A model generated the notes under the pieces. That model was not told where the DNA came from. It did not search any database and was given only the letters and a program-made list of their open reading frames with translations. From Nitrososphaera sp. (lineage in GTDB: Archaea > Thermoproteota > Nitrososphaeria > Nitrososphaerales > Nitrososphaeraceae), in the NCBI GenBank assembly GCA_025450475.1, contig JANWHJ010000073.1, forward strand, positions 1-7,062: a stretch of DNA of 7,062 nucleotides, in the 5' to 3' direction. Below, piece after piece: positions 1 to 5,202 of this stretch; the stretch's first letter is position 1, and each line of letters starts with the position of its first letter. Position numbers and translations under genes: made by a program.

Positions 1-334
1 CCACGATCGCAATCACAAGCACCATTAGCTGCAGTAGTGCCTTGAGCCACTTTGGGATGTTGGTCACCTTGTCGCCGCCGAGCCTCACCACACAGTACCA
101 TCCAACCACTGAAACAATCATCAAATAGGTTACAAGCTTGGCTAGACCAGGGATCGGGAATTCAGTGTCAACCAGTACTTCGCCTATCACGATCCTGCCG
201 GTCTGCAAGTACTCTCCGAGGCTGACGTAGATGGCGTAGAACGTTATGGCAGCCATTACGGTGGCGCAGAAGTAAAAGATCCCAAGGAATATCCTCCTTT
301 CTCTCAGGTCGTCCTTTTCAAAGGTCGTGTGCAC
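1..334 (-). CDS. Multi-pass membrane protein, N-terminal part (runs off left edge)
   Basis: The first 111 residues of an open frame that continues past base 1. I place the start at GTG (334-332). The frame is closed by TGA at 346-344, there is no ATG before residue 27, and a TATA-like box (TTATAT, 364-359) is centred about 27 bases upstream, as expected for a leaderless archaeal transcript. The N-terminus is short, charged and probably cytosolic (EKDDLRERR, residues 6-14). A first membrane segment follows at about 15-37 (FLGIFYFCATVMAAITFYAIYV), then a loop with an acidic turn (about 40-62), a second segment at about 64-83, a Gly-Gly-Asp-Lys loop, and the start of a third at about 97-111. I do not recognise the family; no catalytic motif is visible in this part. 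It lies 35 bases downstream of the PolX gene on the same strand but has its own promoter. Confidence 0.82.
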   Translation of the reverse strand, partial: MHTTFEKDDLRERRIFLGIFYFCATVMAAITFYAIYVSLGEYLQTGRIVIGEVLVDTEFPIPGLAKLVTYLMIVSVVGWYCVVRLGGDKVTNIPKWLKALLQLMVLVIAIV

Positions 335-357
335 GCCGTAAATTCAATGGTACTAGG

Positions 358-367
358 CATATAATTG
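358..367 (-). promoter_or_regulatory. TATA-like box of the membrane protein gene
   Basis: On the minus strand CAATTATATG reads from 367 to 358. Its centre (about 361) is 27 bases before the GTG at 334, so transcription would start at or next to the first codon. It begins three bases past the PolX stop codon, so the PolX transcript end and this promoter abut. Confidence 0.6.
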
Positions 368-369
368 AA

Positions 370-2094
370 TTACTTTAGCGCTCTCAGCAATTTGTCTGCA
401 GGGAGCGTGTTGAGTACATCTAACTGTGTCGCCCAGCCACGCCTCGCCTGCCCGACGCCAAACGTGAGATATGCGTAATGTATCGGGTGGTGGGCGTCGG
501 AGTCGATCACCAGTTTCACTCCCTTCCCGACGGCCATTCTAACATAGTCGTCCTTTAGGTCAAGCCTGTCATAGTGCGCGTCGATTTCCAGAATAGTGTT
601 CGTGTCCTTTGCGATTTCTATTAGTTTCTCAATGTCGACAGGGTAGCCAGGCCGCCTATTGATTAGCCTGCCTGTCGGATGGAAGAGTATGTCAACGCTC
701 GGGTTCCTGGCGGCCTGCACCAGCCGCTCTGTCTGGGCTTCAACTGGCAAGCTGAAGTGCGAATGGATCGCCGCACCCACGATATCTAGCCTGTCAAGGA
801 CGTTGTTAGAAATGTCAAGCGTGCCGTCTTTCATTATGTTGACCTCTGCGGACGTAAGAATGCGGAAACCTTCCAGCGTATCATTGAGCTCTGCTATTTT
901 CTCAGCTTGATTCAAGAGCTCCTGTTCGTCGAGACCGCCTGCGAAAGCAAGGCTTTTTGTGTGGTCAGTGATCGCAATATAGTCAAGACCGAATGCCTTC
1001 GCTCCTCGCGCCATCTCCTCTATCGTGGCCGTACCATCGCTGTTTTCGCTATGAACCTGCAGATCGCCTTTCAGACGACCATATTCAACAAGCTCTGGAA
1101 TCTTGTTCTGACTTGCCAGCTCTATCTCGCCGGCGTTCTCGCGCATCTCTGGCGGGACCAACTGGAGTCCTAGCGCCCGGTAGACGTCTTCTTCTGTTTT
1201 TCCTGCAACCCTCTTCTCCCCATTAAACACACCCCACTCGTTCAACCGCAGCCCCTTTGCAATTGCTATCTTGCGCAGCTTAACTGAATGCTCCTTGCTT
1301 CCCGTGAAGTACTGAAGTGCAGAGCCCCAGCTCTCCTCAGGTACTACGAGTAAATCCGCGTCTATCCCGCCTGCCAGCCTTACAAACGCTTTTGCCGGGC
1401 CCCTGCCAATGACTTCCTGCACTTCGGGCATCTTTACAAAGAACTCCATCACCGGCACTGGGTCTCTTACAGAGACGATGTAGTCAATGTCCCCTATCGT
1501 CTCCTTCATTCGGCGAAGTGAACCGGCGACCATAGCATTTTTGACGCCTCTCAACTGCAAGAGGCGTGCCTCGATCTGCTTTACGAGCGGCCAAACGTCG
1601 CCTATTATCCTTCGGCCTTTGCTCTTCTTGAAAAACTCGATCTTTCTTAGCATGTCCTGTTCCTTCTTCTCGGTAAAGCCGGGCACCTTCCGCAGCCGGC
1701 CTTCCGCAGCGGCCTTCTCCAGATCTGCGAGGCTCTTCACCTGAAGCTTTTCGTACAGCATTTTGATCGTCTTTGCACCCACGCCCTCCAGGCCGTACAG
1801 CTCGTCAACGTTGATCGGGAACTTTGCTCTCAACTCTTCGAGGCGGCGCACCTTTCCAGTCTTTATTAACTCCTCTATCTTTGCCGCGATCGCCTTGCCT
1901 ACCGATGGTATTTCAACGAGCCCTGCGTTGCCTTTCTTGTTATACACATCTACGACATTCTCCGCAAGTCCCGCCAAAGTGTCAGCTGCCCGGTAATACG
2001 CCCTAGCGCGGAACTGGACATTCAGGTCGTCATCGCCCACCTCGGTGAGAAATCCGAGGTCCCGCAACACCCTGCTAACGTCCGAATTCTTCAA
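370..2094 (-). CDS. polX: DNA polymerase X family protein with C-terminal PHP domain
   Basis: A repair polymerase that fills short gaps, with a metal-dependent PHP phosphoesterase domain that in bacterial relatives gives 3'-5' exonuclease or AP-endonuclease activity. At 574 residues it matches the usual bacterial/archaeal PolX length (about 570-580). Order of domains: 8-kDa helix-hairpin-helix lyase-like domain (about 1-85, with IPSVGKAIAAKI at 62-73); second HhH/fingers (about 95-155, GLEGVGAKTI); palm and thumb (about 160-315). The palm carries GS at 191-192 followed by RR, GDID with metal aspartates D202 and D204, the third aspartate D245 in GGIDADLL, and the typical YFTGSKEHS. The PHP domain (about 341-574) shows DLQVHSENSDG (344-354), TDH (376-378), E417, H443/H445, FHP (471-473) and DSDAH (531-535). 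In the first PHP motif the usual HxH is QxH (Q346). The start is TTG: the family N-terminus begins right there, TAA precedes it in frame, and there is no nearby ATG. The gene is transcribed away from the plus-strand genes. Confidence 0.97.
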   Translation of the reverse strand: MKNSDVSRVLRDLGFLTEVGDDDLNVQFRARAYYRAADTLAGLAENVVDVYNKKGNAGLVEIPSVGKAIAAKIEELIKTGKVRRLEELRAKFPINVDELYGLEGVGAKTIKMLYEKLQVKSLADLEKAAAEGRLRKVPGFTEKKEQDMLRKIEFFKKSKGRRIIGDVWPLVKQIEARLLQLRGVKNAMVAGSLRRMKETIGDIDYIVSVRDPVPVMEFFVKMPEVQEVIGRGPAKAFVRLAGGIDADLLVVPEESWGSALQYFTGSKEHSVKLRKIAIAKGLRLNEWGVFNGEKRVAGKTEEDVYRALGLQLVPPEMRENAGEIELASQNKIPELVEYGRLKGDLQVHSENSDGTATIEEMARGAKAFGLDYIAITDHTKSLAFAGGLDEQELLNQAEKIAELNDTLEGFRILTSAEVNIMKDGTLDISNNVLDRLDIVGAAIHSHFSLPVEAQTERLVQAARNPSVDILFHPTGRLINRRPGYPVDIEKLIEIAKDTNTILEIDAHYDRLDLKDDYVRMAVGKGVKLVIDSDAHHPIHYAYLTFGVGQARRGWATQLDVLNTLPADKLLRALK

Positions 2095-2118
2095 ATAGCA
2101 GTAGACGGGCCAGCCTGC

Positions 2119-2132
2119 TTCTTAACATTTAT
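2119..2132 (-). promoter_or_regulatory. Possible TATA-like box for polX
   Basis: Minus-strand GATAAATGTTAAGA (2132-2119) is the only A/T-rich stretch at the right distance; its downstream half is centred about 28-30 bases before the TTG start at 2094. It is not a clean TATA match, so the exact box is uncertain. Confidence 0.4.
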
Positions 2133-2200
2133 CAATATGACAAGCTCAACATTAGGTACTGTTACTGCGGAAATGGTGATGATGATCGCTTTCTAGCGCT

Positions 2201-2243
2201 GAGCCGTTTCCAAATATTAGCAATACAGTATGGAAATGGGCTC
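2201..2243. repeat. Imperfect inverted repeat / hairpin
   Basis: GAGCCGTTTCCA (2201-2212) faces TGGAAATGGGCTC (2231-2243) across an 18-base A/T-rich loop. GAGCC pairs with GGCTC and TTTCCA pairs with TGGAAA, with a 1x2 interruption between them. A C-G pair and a T-G wobble can extend the base outward to 2199/2245. There is no T-run after it, so it does not look like a terminator. It could fold in RNA or be a protein-binding dyad. Confidence 0.6.
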
Positions 2244-2303
2244 GGAAATGCCGTTGGTTGCGTATTCAAGAAAAGTGCCATTTGTCTGGATTCTTTAAAG
2301 TGG

Positions 2304-2319
2304 GATGTAATTTTACATC
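2304..2319. promoter_or_regulatory. Perfect palindromic dyad, candidate operator
   Basis: GATGTAA (2304-2310) and TTACATC (2313-2319) are exact reverse complements separated by TT. The size and symmetry suit a dimeric helix-turn-helix regulator. An eight-base palindrome CTTTAAAG (2293-2300), itself TATA-like, ends three bases upstream, so the dyad would sit between that box and its expected transcription start. Which regulator, if any, binds is unknown. Confidence 0.45.
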
Positions 2320-2353
2320 TGGTAAAACGCCCCCGTACAAGATCATAACCGCG

Positions 2354-2366
2354 TGTGATTCCTATA
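2354..2366 (+). repeat. 13-bp motif TGTGATNNCTATA, copy 1
   Basis: TGTGATTCCTATA. It matches copy 2 at 11 of 13 positions, exactly 39 bases upstream of it. Its CTATA runs into AAAG, making CTATAAAG (2362-2369), a good TATA-like sequence on the plus strand. Confidence 0.5.
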
Positions 2367-2392
2367 AAGCGCTGCTGATAATACCGACGGCC

Positions 2393-2405
2393 TGTGATAA
2401 CTATA
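2393..2405 (+). repeat. 13-bp motif TGTGATNNCTATA, copy 2
   Basis: TGTGATAACTATA, a direct repeat of copy 1. Both copies are preceded by an ACCG-containing stretch (ATAACCGCG before copy 1, ATACCGACGGCC before copy 2), so the similarity extends somewhat beyond the 13 bases. Confidence 0.5.
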
Positions 2406-2421
2406 CCGTGCCTTTGAGCAG

Positions 2422-2432
2422 GGTTAATCTTT
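2422..2432 (+). promoter_or_regulatory. Possible TATA-like box for the tiny ORF pair
   Basis: GGTTAATCTTT is centred about 27 bases before the ATG at 2453, the distance expected for a leaderless start. The match to a TATA box is modest. CTATAAAG at 2362-2369 is a better sequence but would give a leader of about 60 bases. Confidence 0.35.
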
Positions 2433-2452
2433 CGACCTACCGTAACCAAGCC

Positions 2453-2575
2453 ATGGAACTGTTTGAATCAATCGGGTGGATCGCGCTTGGATTCGCGCCA
2501 ACTCTGGTTGCGCTCGAGGCTGCATGGAAACTGGCTAGGTGGCGGCCGGCACTGGTTGAGGCTGGTGTACGCTGA
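2453..2575 (+). CDS. Tiny membrane protein of unknown function (40 aa)
   Basis: ATG start at 2453, stop TGA at 2573-2575. The peptide begins MELFESIGWIALGFAPTL and has one hydrophobic stretch (about residues 7-25, ending VALEAAW), followed by a basic tail (KLARWRPALVEAGVR). This looks like a single membrane span with a positively charged cytosolic C-terminus. Its stop overlaps the start of the next tiny ORF by one base (TGATG), a typical coupled arrangement. The frame is open upstream to a TTG at 2258, but that stretch contains the regulatory-looking dyad and repeats and reads like non-coding sequence, so I choose the ATG. I do not recognise a family. A small accessory subunit of a membrane complex is one possibility; the sequence does not show it. 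Confidence 0.58.
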   Translation: MELFESIGWIALGFAPTLVALEAAWKLARWRPALVEAGVR

Positions 2576-2688
2576 TGGATTATTACACCATCGCAGGGCT
2601 GGCCGCAATCGTGCTTGTAGCGGCTTTGGTGGGTTTGCGCGTGGCAAAAGACGAGAGGCTGCTGAGGCGCAAGATACCCATAGAGTAA
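2575..2688 (+). CDS. Tiny single-span membrane protein of unknown function (37 aa)
   Basis: ATG at 2575 shares its A with the TGA of the preceding ORF; stop TAA at 2686-2688. The peptide starts MDYYTIAGLAAIVLVAALVG, an uninterrupted hydrophobic segment (about residues 5-23), followed by a strongly basic tail with KDERLLRRK. That is the classic layout of a one-helix membrane peptide with the C-terminus inside by the positive-inside rule. Two adjacent, overlapping ORFs each with this layout make chance less likely than for either alone. The function is unknown. The stop codon region is covered by a reverse copy of the 13-bp motif. Confidence 0.62.
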   Translation: MDYYTIAGLAAIVLVAALVGLRVAKDERLLRRKIPIE

Positions 2689-2693
2689 TCACA
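2681..2693 (-). repeat. 13-bp motif, inverted copy 3
   Basis: Read on the minus strand this is TGTGATTACTCTA, matching TGTGATNNCTATA except for one base. It lies across the stop codon of the 37-residue ORF, so copies 1 and 2 together with this one flank the pair of tiny ORFs in opposite orientation. Confidence 0.4.
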
Positions 2694-2770
2694 ATGCCGG
2701 CGCGTTGTCGAGGTCTATTTCGGCGCGATATTATCCAGACGCCCCTTCCAGAATCGACAAGAAAGCTGAC

Positions 2771-2788
2771 AAAATACAAGCTTTTCTT
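2771..2788 (+). promoter_or_regulatory. Possible promoter of the 91-aa gene
   Basis: Two A/T-rich segments, AAAATACAAG (2771-2780) and CTTTTCTT (2781-2788), lie 30-40 bases before the ATG at 2815. Neither is a clean TATA box, and which one is used would help settle the start codon. Confidence 0.3.
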
Positions 2789-2814
2789 GACCACAAGGAC
2801 CAACCTCCTTGCGC

Positions 2815-3090
2815 ATGGATAATATCCCTATGGGGCAGGTCTATGAAATTCACAAGTACAGGGGCGAATTGTTCCTCTACGTAGTTGCTAGGACCAACAA
2901 GCACGCCGAGGATTATGTCAAGGGCGACGTGGACAAAATGAACGGGATGCTGACGCCAGAGCTAAAGTCGGAGGGCATCCGGTATGTATTCTTGCTTGGT
3001 ACTGCTGACAGTATGGCCAAAAAGGTCGGCGACAGGACGAAAAGGAAGGAAAAGCAGGGCGTCCTTGAAGGCGATGCTGCGGCCAGCTAA
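2815..3090 (+). CDS. Small soluble protein of unknown function (91 aa)
   Basis: I start at ATG 2815 (MDNIPMGQVYEIHKYRGELF); TTG 2809 and ATG 2830 are in frame and possible. It has no signal peptide and no membrane segment. The first two thirds read as a compact alternating fold: a strand-like VYEIHKYRGELFLYVVART, a helix with KHAEDYVKGDVDKMNGML, then GIRYVFLLG. A highly charged tail follows (KKVGDRTKRKEKQGVLEGD) that is likely disordered. I see no metal ligands, no cysteines and no recognisable domain. Bases before it are A/T-rich (AAAATACAAG at 2771-2780), which could be its promoter. The next gene, 34 bases on, has its own TATA box, so this is probably a separate transcript. Confidence 0.78.
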   Translation: MDNIPMGQVYEIHKYRGELFLYVVARTNKHAEDYVKGDVDKMNGMLTPELKSEGIRYVFLLGTADSMAKKVGDRTKRKEKQGVLEGDAAAS

Positions 3091-3093
3091 CAA

Positions 3094-3102
3094 TTTTTAT
3101 AG
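3094..3102 (+). promoter_or_regulatory. TATA box of the dCMP deaminase operon
   Basis: TTTTTATAG is centred at about 3098, 27 bases before the ATG at 3125. This is the standard archaeal spacing between TATA box and transcription start, so the mRNA should begin at the ATG itself (leaderless). It lies in the 34-base gap after the preceding stop codon and heads the four-gene operon. Confidence 0.78.
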
Positions 3103-3124
3103 CAATTGTGACTCCGGCTAGGGG

Positions 3125-3655
3125 ATGCAGAGGCCAGACTGGGACACTTATTTCATGCTTCAGGCAGAGATAGCCAAGCTCCGCTCAAACTGCATGACCC
3201 GGCACATCGGTGCCGTGATAGTCAAGGAAAACAGACAGATAGCCACAGGCTACAACGGCACGCCGCCTGGGATAAGGAACTGCTTTGAAGGGGGCTGCCC
3301 GCGCTGCATGGCCCGGATGAAAGGTGAAATAAAGTCCGGCGAAAGTTTGGATAGATGCCTGTGCACGCACGCGGAGGCAAACGCGATAATGCAGTGCGCC
3401 CTGTTTGGTAACGCGGGGAGCACTAGAGGCGCGACGCTGTACTCGACCTTTGCGCCCTGCATAGAGTGCAGCAAGATGTCGATCAGCGTTGGAATTAAGA
3501 GGATAGTGGTACTTGCCGACTATCCAGAGGACGGGACGCAGCTGTTGAATGAAGCCAAAGTCGACGTGGTAAAGATCAAGCCCGAGCTCCTAGTGCCCTG
3601 GCTTACGATCATCCCCGCGGACCCAGAGTCCTCAGCAAAGGTAGTGAACAAGTAA
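3125..3655 (+). CDS. dCMP deaminase (ComEB/cytidine deaminase-like zinc enzyme)
   Basis: Converts dCMP to dUMP, the substrate of thymidylate synthase, in the cytosol. The 176 residues carry the full zinc-deaminase signature: HAE at 82-84 (His82 zinc ligand, Glu84 proton shuttle) and PCIEC at 111-115 (Cys112, Cys115 zinc ligands). Further family features are RHIGAVIV (26-33) and the nucleotide-binding GYNGTPPGIRNC (42-53). Extra cysteines at 53, 58, 61, 78 and 80 (GGCPRC and CLC just before THAE) resemble the structural metal site of many dCMP deaminases. The closest alternative is a broader deoxycytidylate/riboflavin deaminase-like enzyme, but the GYNG and HAE contexts favour dCMP. The ATG at 3125 is fixed by the TATA box. 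First gene of the operon; its TAA is followed at once by the GTG of the next gene. Confidence 0.95.
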   Translation: MQRPDWDTYFMLQAEIAKLRSNCMTRHIGAVIVKENRQIATGYNGTPPGIRNCFEGGCPRCMARMKGEIKSGESLDRCLCTHAEANAIMQCALFGNAGSTRGATLYSTFAPCIECSKMSISVGIKRIVVLADYPEDGTQLLNEAKVDVVKIKPELLVPWLTIIPADPESSAKVVNK

Positions 3656-4330
3656 GTGGACGTACACGTTACGCAATTTAACGTGCAGCTCTATTTCAAA
3701 GAACCGATAGCCACTGACAAGTTGAACGCCGCCTTCAGTGAGTCGGAAGGCTTTTCAGTCAGCCAAATGCAAGATGGCAAACACCCGATGCAGGGTACTG
3801 CATCGTTTTTCCGACAGGGCTTTAGGGTCGCGCCGGTCCAGTCGAACGTGCTTCCGTTTCGCATACTGCAGGTCATGAGCTACCCAAACGCGGTACAGAA
3901 CCCGGCCGAGGAAACGATATCTTGCCTTCACTACGTGGCCGTGTCGCTAAAGCAGCATTTGGGAGTGGAAATTGAAAAAGACATTTATGCAGTAAGGGTT
4001 GTGTTCCATTCCATCGTCACCGGCACGGCCGACATACATCGTATTCTGAGTAAGCTTTACAGGATTGATAATATTCCTTCGCTTAGCGGCAAATACGTCG
4101 GTCACAAGAACCCGATGGATGCAATACAGCTTACATCAAAGACAGGCAGTGAATTGTCGCAGAAATACTGGGACGATATACGGATAAGCCAGTTTGATAC
4201 TCATTCCTACGTGGTCACGATATTTCACGAGACGGACTCACTTGCTAGCGCACTCGACTTTATCGGGGGCGTAAGACAGTTCGTCGCAACTCTCATGCAC
4301 GAGATGGAAGCGGCAGCAACTGCGAATTGA
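3656..4330 (+). CDS. Protein of unknown function in the deaminase operon (224 aa)
   Basis: Starts with GTG directly after the TAA of the deaminase (no spacer) and ends with a TGA that overlaps the next start by four bases, so it is probably translated by coupling. It is soluble in appearance, with no signal peptide or membrane span. The N-terminal part opens with a strand-like HVTQFNVQLYF and contains a FRQGFRVAPVQSNVLPFRILQVMSYPN segment (about 52-78). The middle has an amphipathic helix (SCLHYVAVSLKQHLG, 89-103), then YAVRVVFHSIV (111-121). The C-terminal part has SYVVTIFHE (184-192) and a long helix ending MHEMEAAATAN. The alternation of hydrophobic strands and helices suggests two alpha/beta lobes. 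I recognise no family and see no clustered catalytic residues. A thaumarchaeal conserved hypothetical is the best description. Confidence 0.88.
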   Translation: MDVHVTQFNVQLYFKEPIATDKLNAAFSESEGFSVSQMQDGKHPMQGTASFFRQGFRVAPVQSNVLPFRILQVMSYPNAVQNPAEETISCLHYVAVSLKQHLGVEIEKDIYAVRVVFHSIVTGTADIHRILSKLYRIDNIPSLSGKYVGHKNPMDAIQLTSKTGSELSQKYWDDIRISQFDTHSYVVTIFHETDSLASALDFIGGVRQFVATLMHEMEAAATAN

Positions 4331-5202
4331 GGATTAGGCAAGCCAAGAGCTCAGATAGGGAGGAGATCCTCAGGTTTTGCGCAAGAACGTTCAACTGGGG
4401 CGACTACATCGACCGGATGTGGGACTATTGGTACAGATCGGGCCTGCTGCTAGTGGTGGAGGACGGCGACAAGAAGATCGGGGTGTCACATGTGGTGACA
4501 TGCCCAGATAACAAAAGCATGTGGCTTGAGGGCGTAAGGGTGCATCCGGATTACCGGCGGTCAAGGATAGCGACAGATCTTATTGCTAGAATGATCCAGT
4601 ATGGCCTAGAAAAGGGGGCGCTGCAGGCGTCTGCCATCGTTGACGTGACAAACGTCGCGTCGCAGCGCATGATGGAAAGAAGCGGCTTTGAAATTGTATC
4701 AAGATGGGCATATTATAGTGCCGGCGGCAAGCCGCAACAAAAGAAATCAGCCGCAAGGCTCGCGACGGTTGATGAATTGGATGCCATCTGGCACTACCTG
4801 CAGAATTCAGAGATCTACCGACTATCTGCAAAAATGTACGTAAAGTCATGGCACTGGTACGCGCTTACAAAAAAAGTCCTTAATGATTTCATCAAAGAAA
4901 AATGCGTAATAGTTACCAGCTGCCCAATTGACGGTATCGTGCTAATCAACAGGCGCGGCTACTGGGACAGGACTAACATTATGCAAATAGTCTACCTTGA
5001 CTCGGAGTCTGCCTGCGGGCTTGAACAGCTCGTCTCATTCGTGACAAACCTATACCTAGATGGCGGGTTTGAGGAGCTCCAAATAGTATGCCATGCCTGC
5101 AAGCTCCTCGCGTCGTTCCTCCAGAAGTCCATGATAAAGGACGCGGAACAATTCCTCCTATACAACAAAGTATTTACGGCAAGTGTTATGCCCTCCAGAT
5201 AA
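4327..5202 (+). CDS. GNAT-family N-acetyltransferase with GNAT-like C-terminal half
   Basis: Predicted acetyl-CoA-dependent acetyltransferase of unknown substrate, 291 residues, about twice a single GNAT domain. The N-terminal domain (about 1-132) is typical: MRIRQAKSSDREEI, a strand with KKIGVSHVV, then motif A VHPDYRRSRIATDLI (72-86), and motif B with ASQRMMERSGFEIVSRW (111-127). In the acetyl-CoA loop the usual RRxGxA reads RRSRIA, so Arg80 replaces the conserved Gly. The C-terminal half (about 142-285) begins ARLATVDELDAIWHYL and ends SMIKDAEQFLLYNKVF, echoing the start and end of a GNAT domain. It lacks a recognisable pyrophosphate loop, so I infer a degenerate second copy. TTG start overlaps the TGA of the upstream gene (ATTGA). 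The downstream gene starts right after the TAA. Confidence 0.92.
   Translation: MRIRQAKSSDREEILRFCARTFNWGDYIDRMWDYWYRSGLLLVVEDGDKKIGVSHVVTCPDNKSMWLEGVRVHPDYRRSRIATDLIARMIQYGLEKGALQASAIVDVTNVASQRMMERSGFEIVSRWAYYSAGGKPQQKKSAARLATVDELDAIWHYLQNSEIYRLSAKMYVKSWHWYALTKKVLNDFIKEKCVIVTSCPIDGIVLINRRGYWDRTNIMQIVYLDSESACGLEQLVSFVTNLYLDGGFEELQIVCHACKLLASFLQKSMIKDAEQFLLYNKVFTASVMPSR

Larger units (their letters stand above)
2095..2452. other. Divergent non-coding region between polX and the tiny ORFs
   Basis: These 358 bases separate polX (leftward) from the rightward genes. Frames are open on both strands (plus 2258-2452 upstream of the first tiny ORF; minus 2162-2449), but their translations show no domain, are rich in Cys, Tyr, Ser or Arg, and start only at weak codons, so I regard them as non-coding. 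The stretch holds an imperfect hairpin (2201-2243), a CTTTAAAG palindrome (2293-2300), a perfect dyad (2304-2319), two copies of TGTGATNNCTATA (2354 and 2393), and three copies of GGAAATG (2169, 2232, 2244). No tRNA or recognisable structured RNA family is apparent. Confidence 0.7.

Noticed and set aside
2176..2202. C/D box guide RNA (GTGATGA box C followed 16 bases later by CTGA)
   Set aside because: No convincing C' and second D box follow within 60 bases and no closing terminal stem is present. The two boxes are short enough to occur by chance.
2162..2449. Minus-strand 95-residue open frame in the divergent region
   Set aside because: Low-complexity, Arg/Ser/Pro-rich translation covering the hairpin, dyad and repeats, with no recognisable pattern. 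Its apparent internal repetition is only the reflection of the DNA repeats.
2258..2452. Upstream TTG-started extension of the 40-residue ORF (would give 105 residues)
   Set aside because: The extra 65 residues read like non-coding DNA, contain the dyad and repeat copies, and lack any domain. The ATG at 2453 starts exactly where the hydrophobic peptide begins.
2698..2727. Direct repeat CGGCGCG (2698 and 2721)
   Set aside because: Only seven G/C-rich bases, not extended on either side, and without symmetry. Likely chance.
2463..2822. Plus 119-residue and minus 111-residue open frames across the tiny ORFs
   Set aside because: Both are Arg/Trp/Leu-rich shadows with no domain. The tiny membrane ORFs give more protein-like translations and a coupled junction.
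3250..3474. Minus-strand open frames inside the deaminase gene
   Set aside because: Shadows of a strongly supported enzyme with a full zinc motif on the plus strand.
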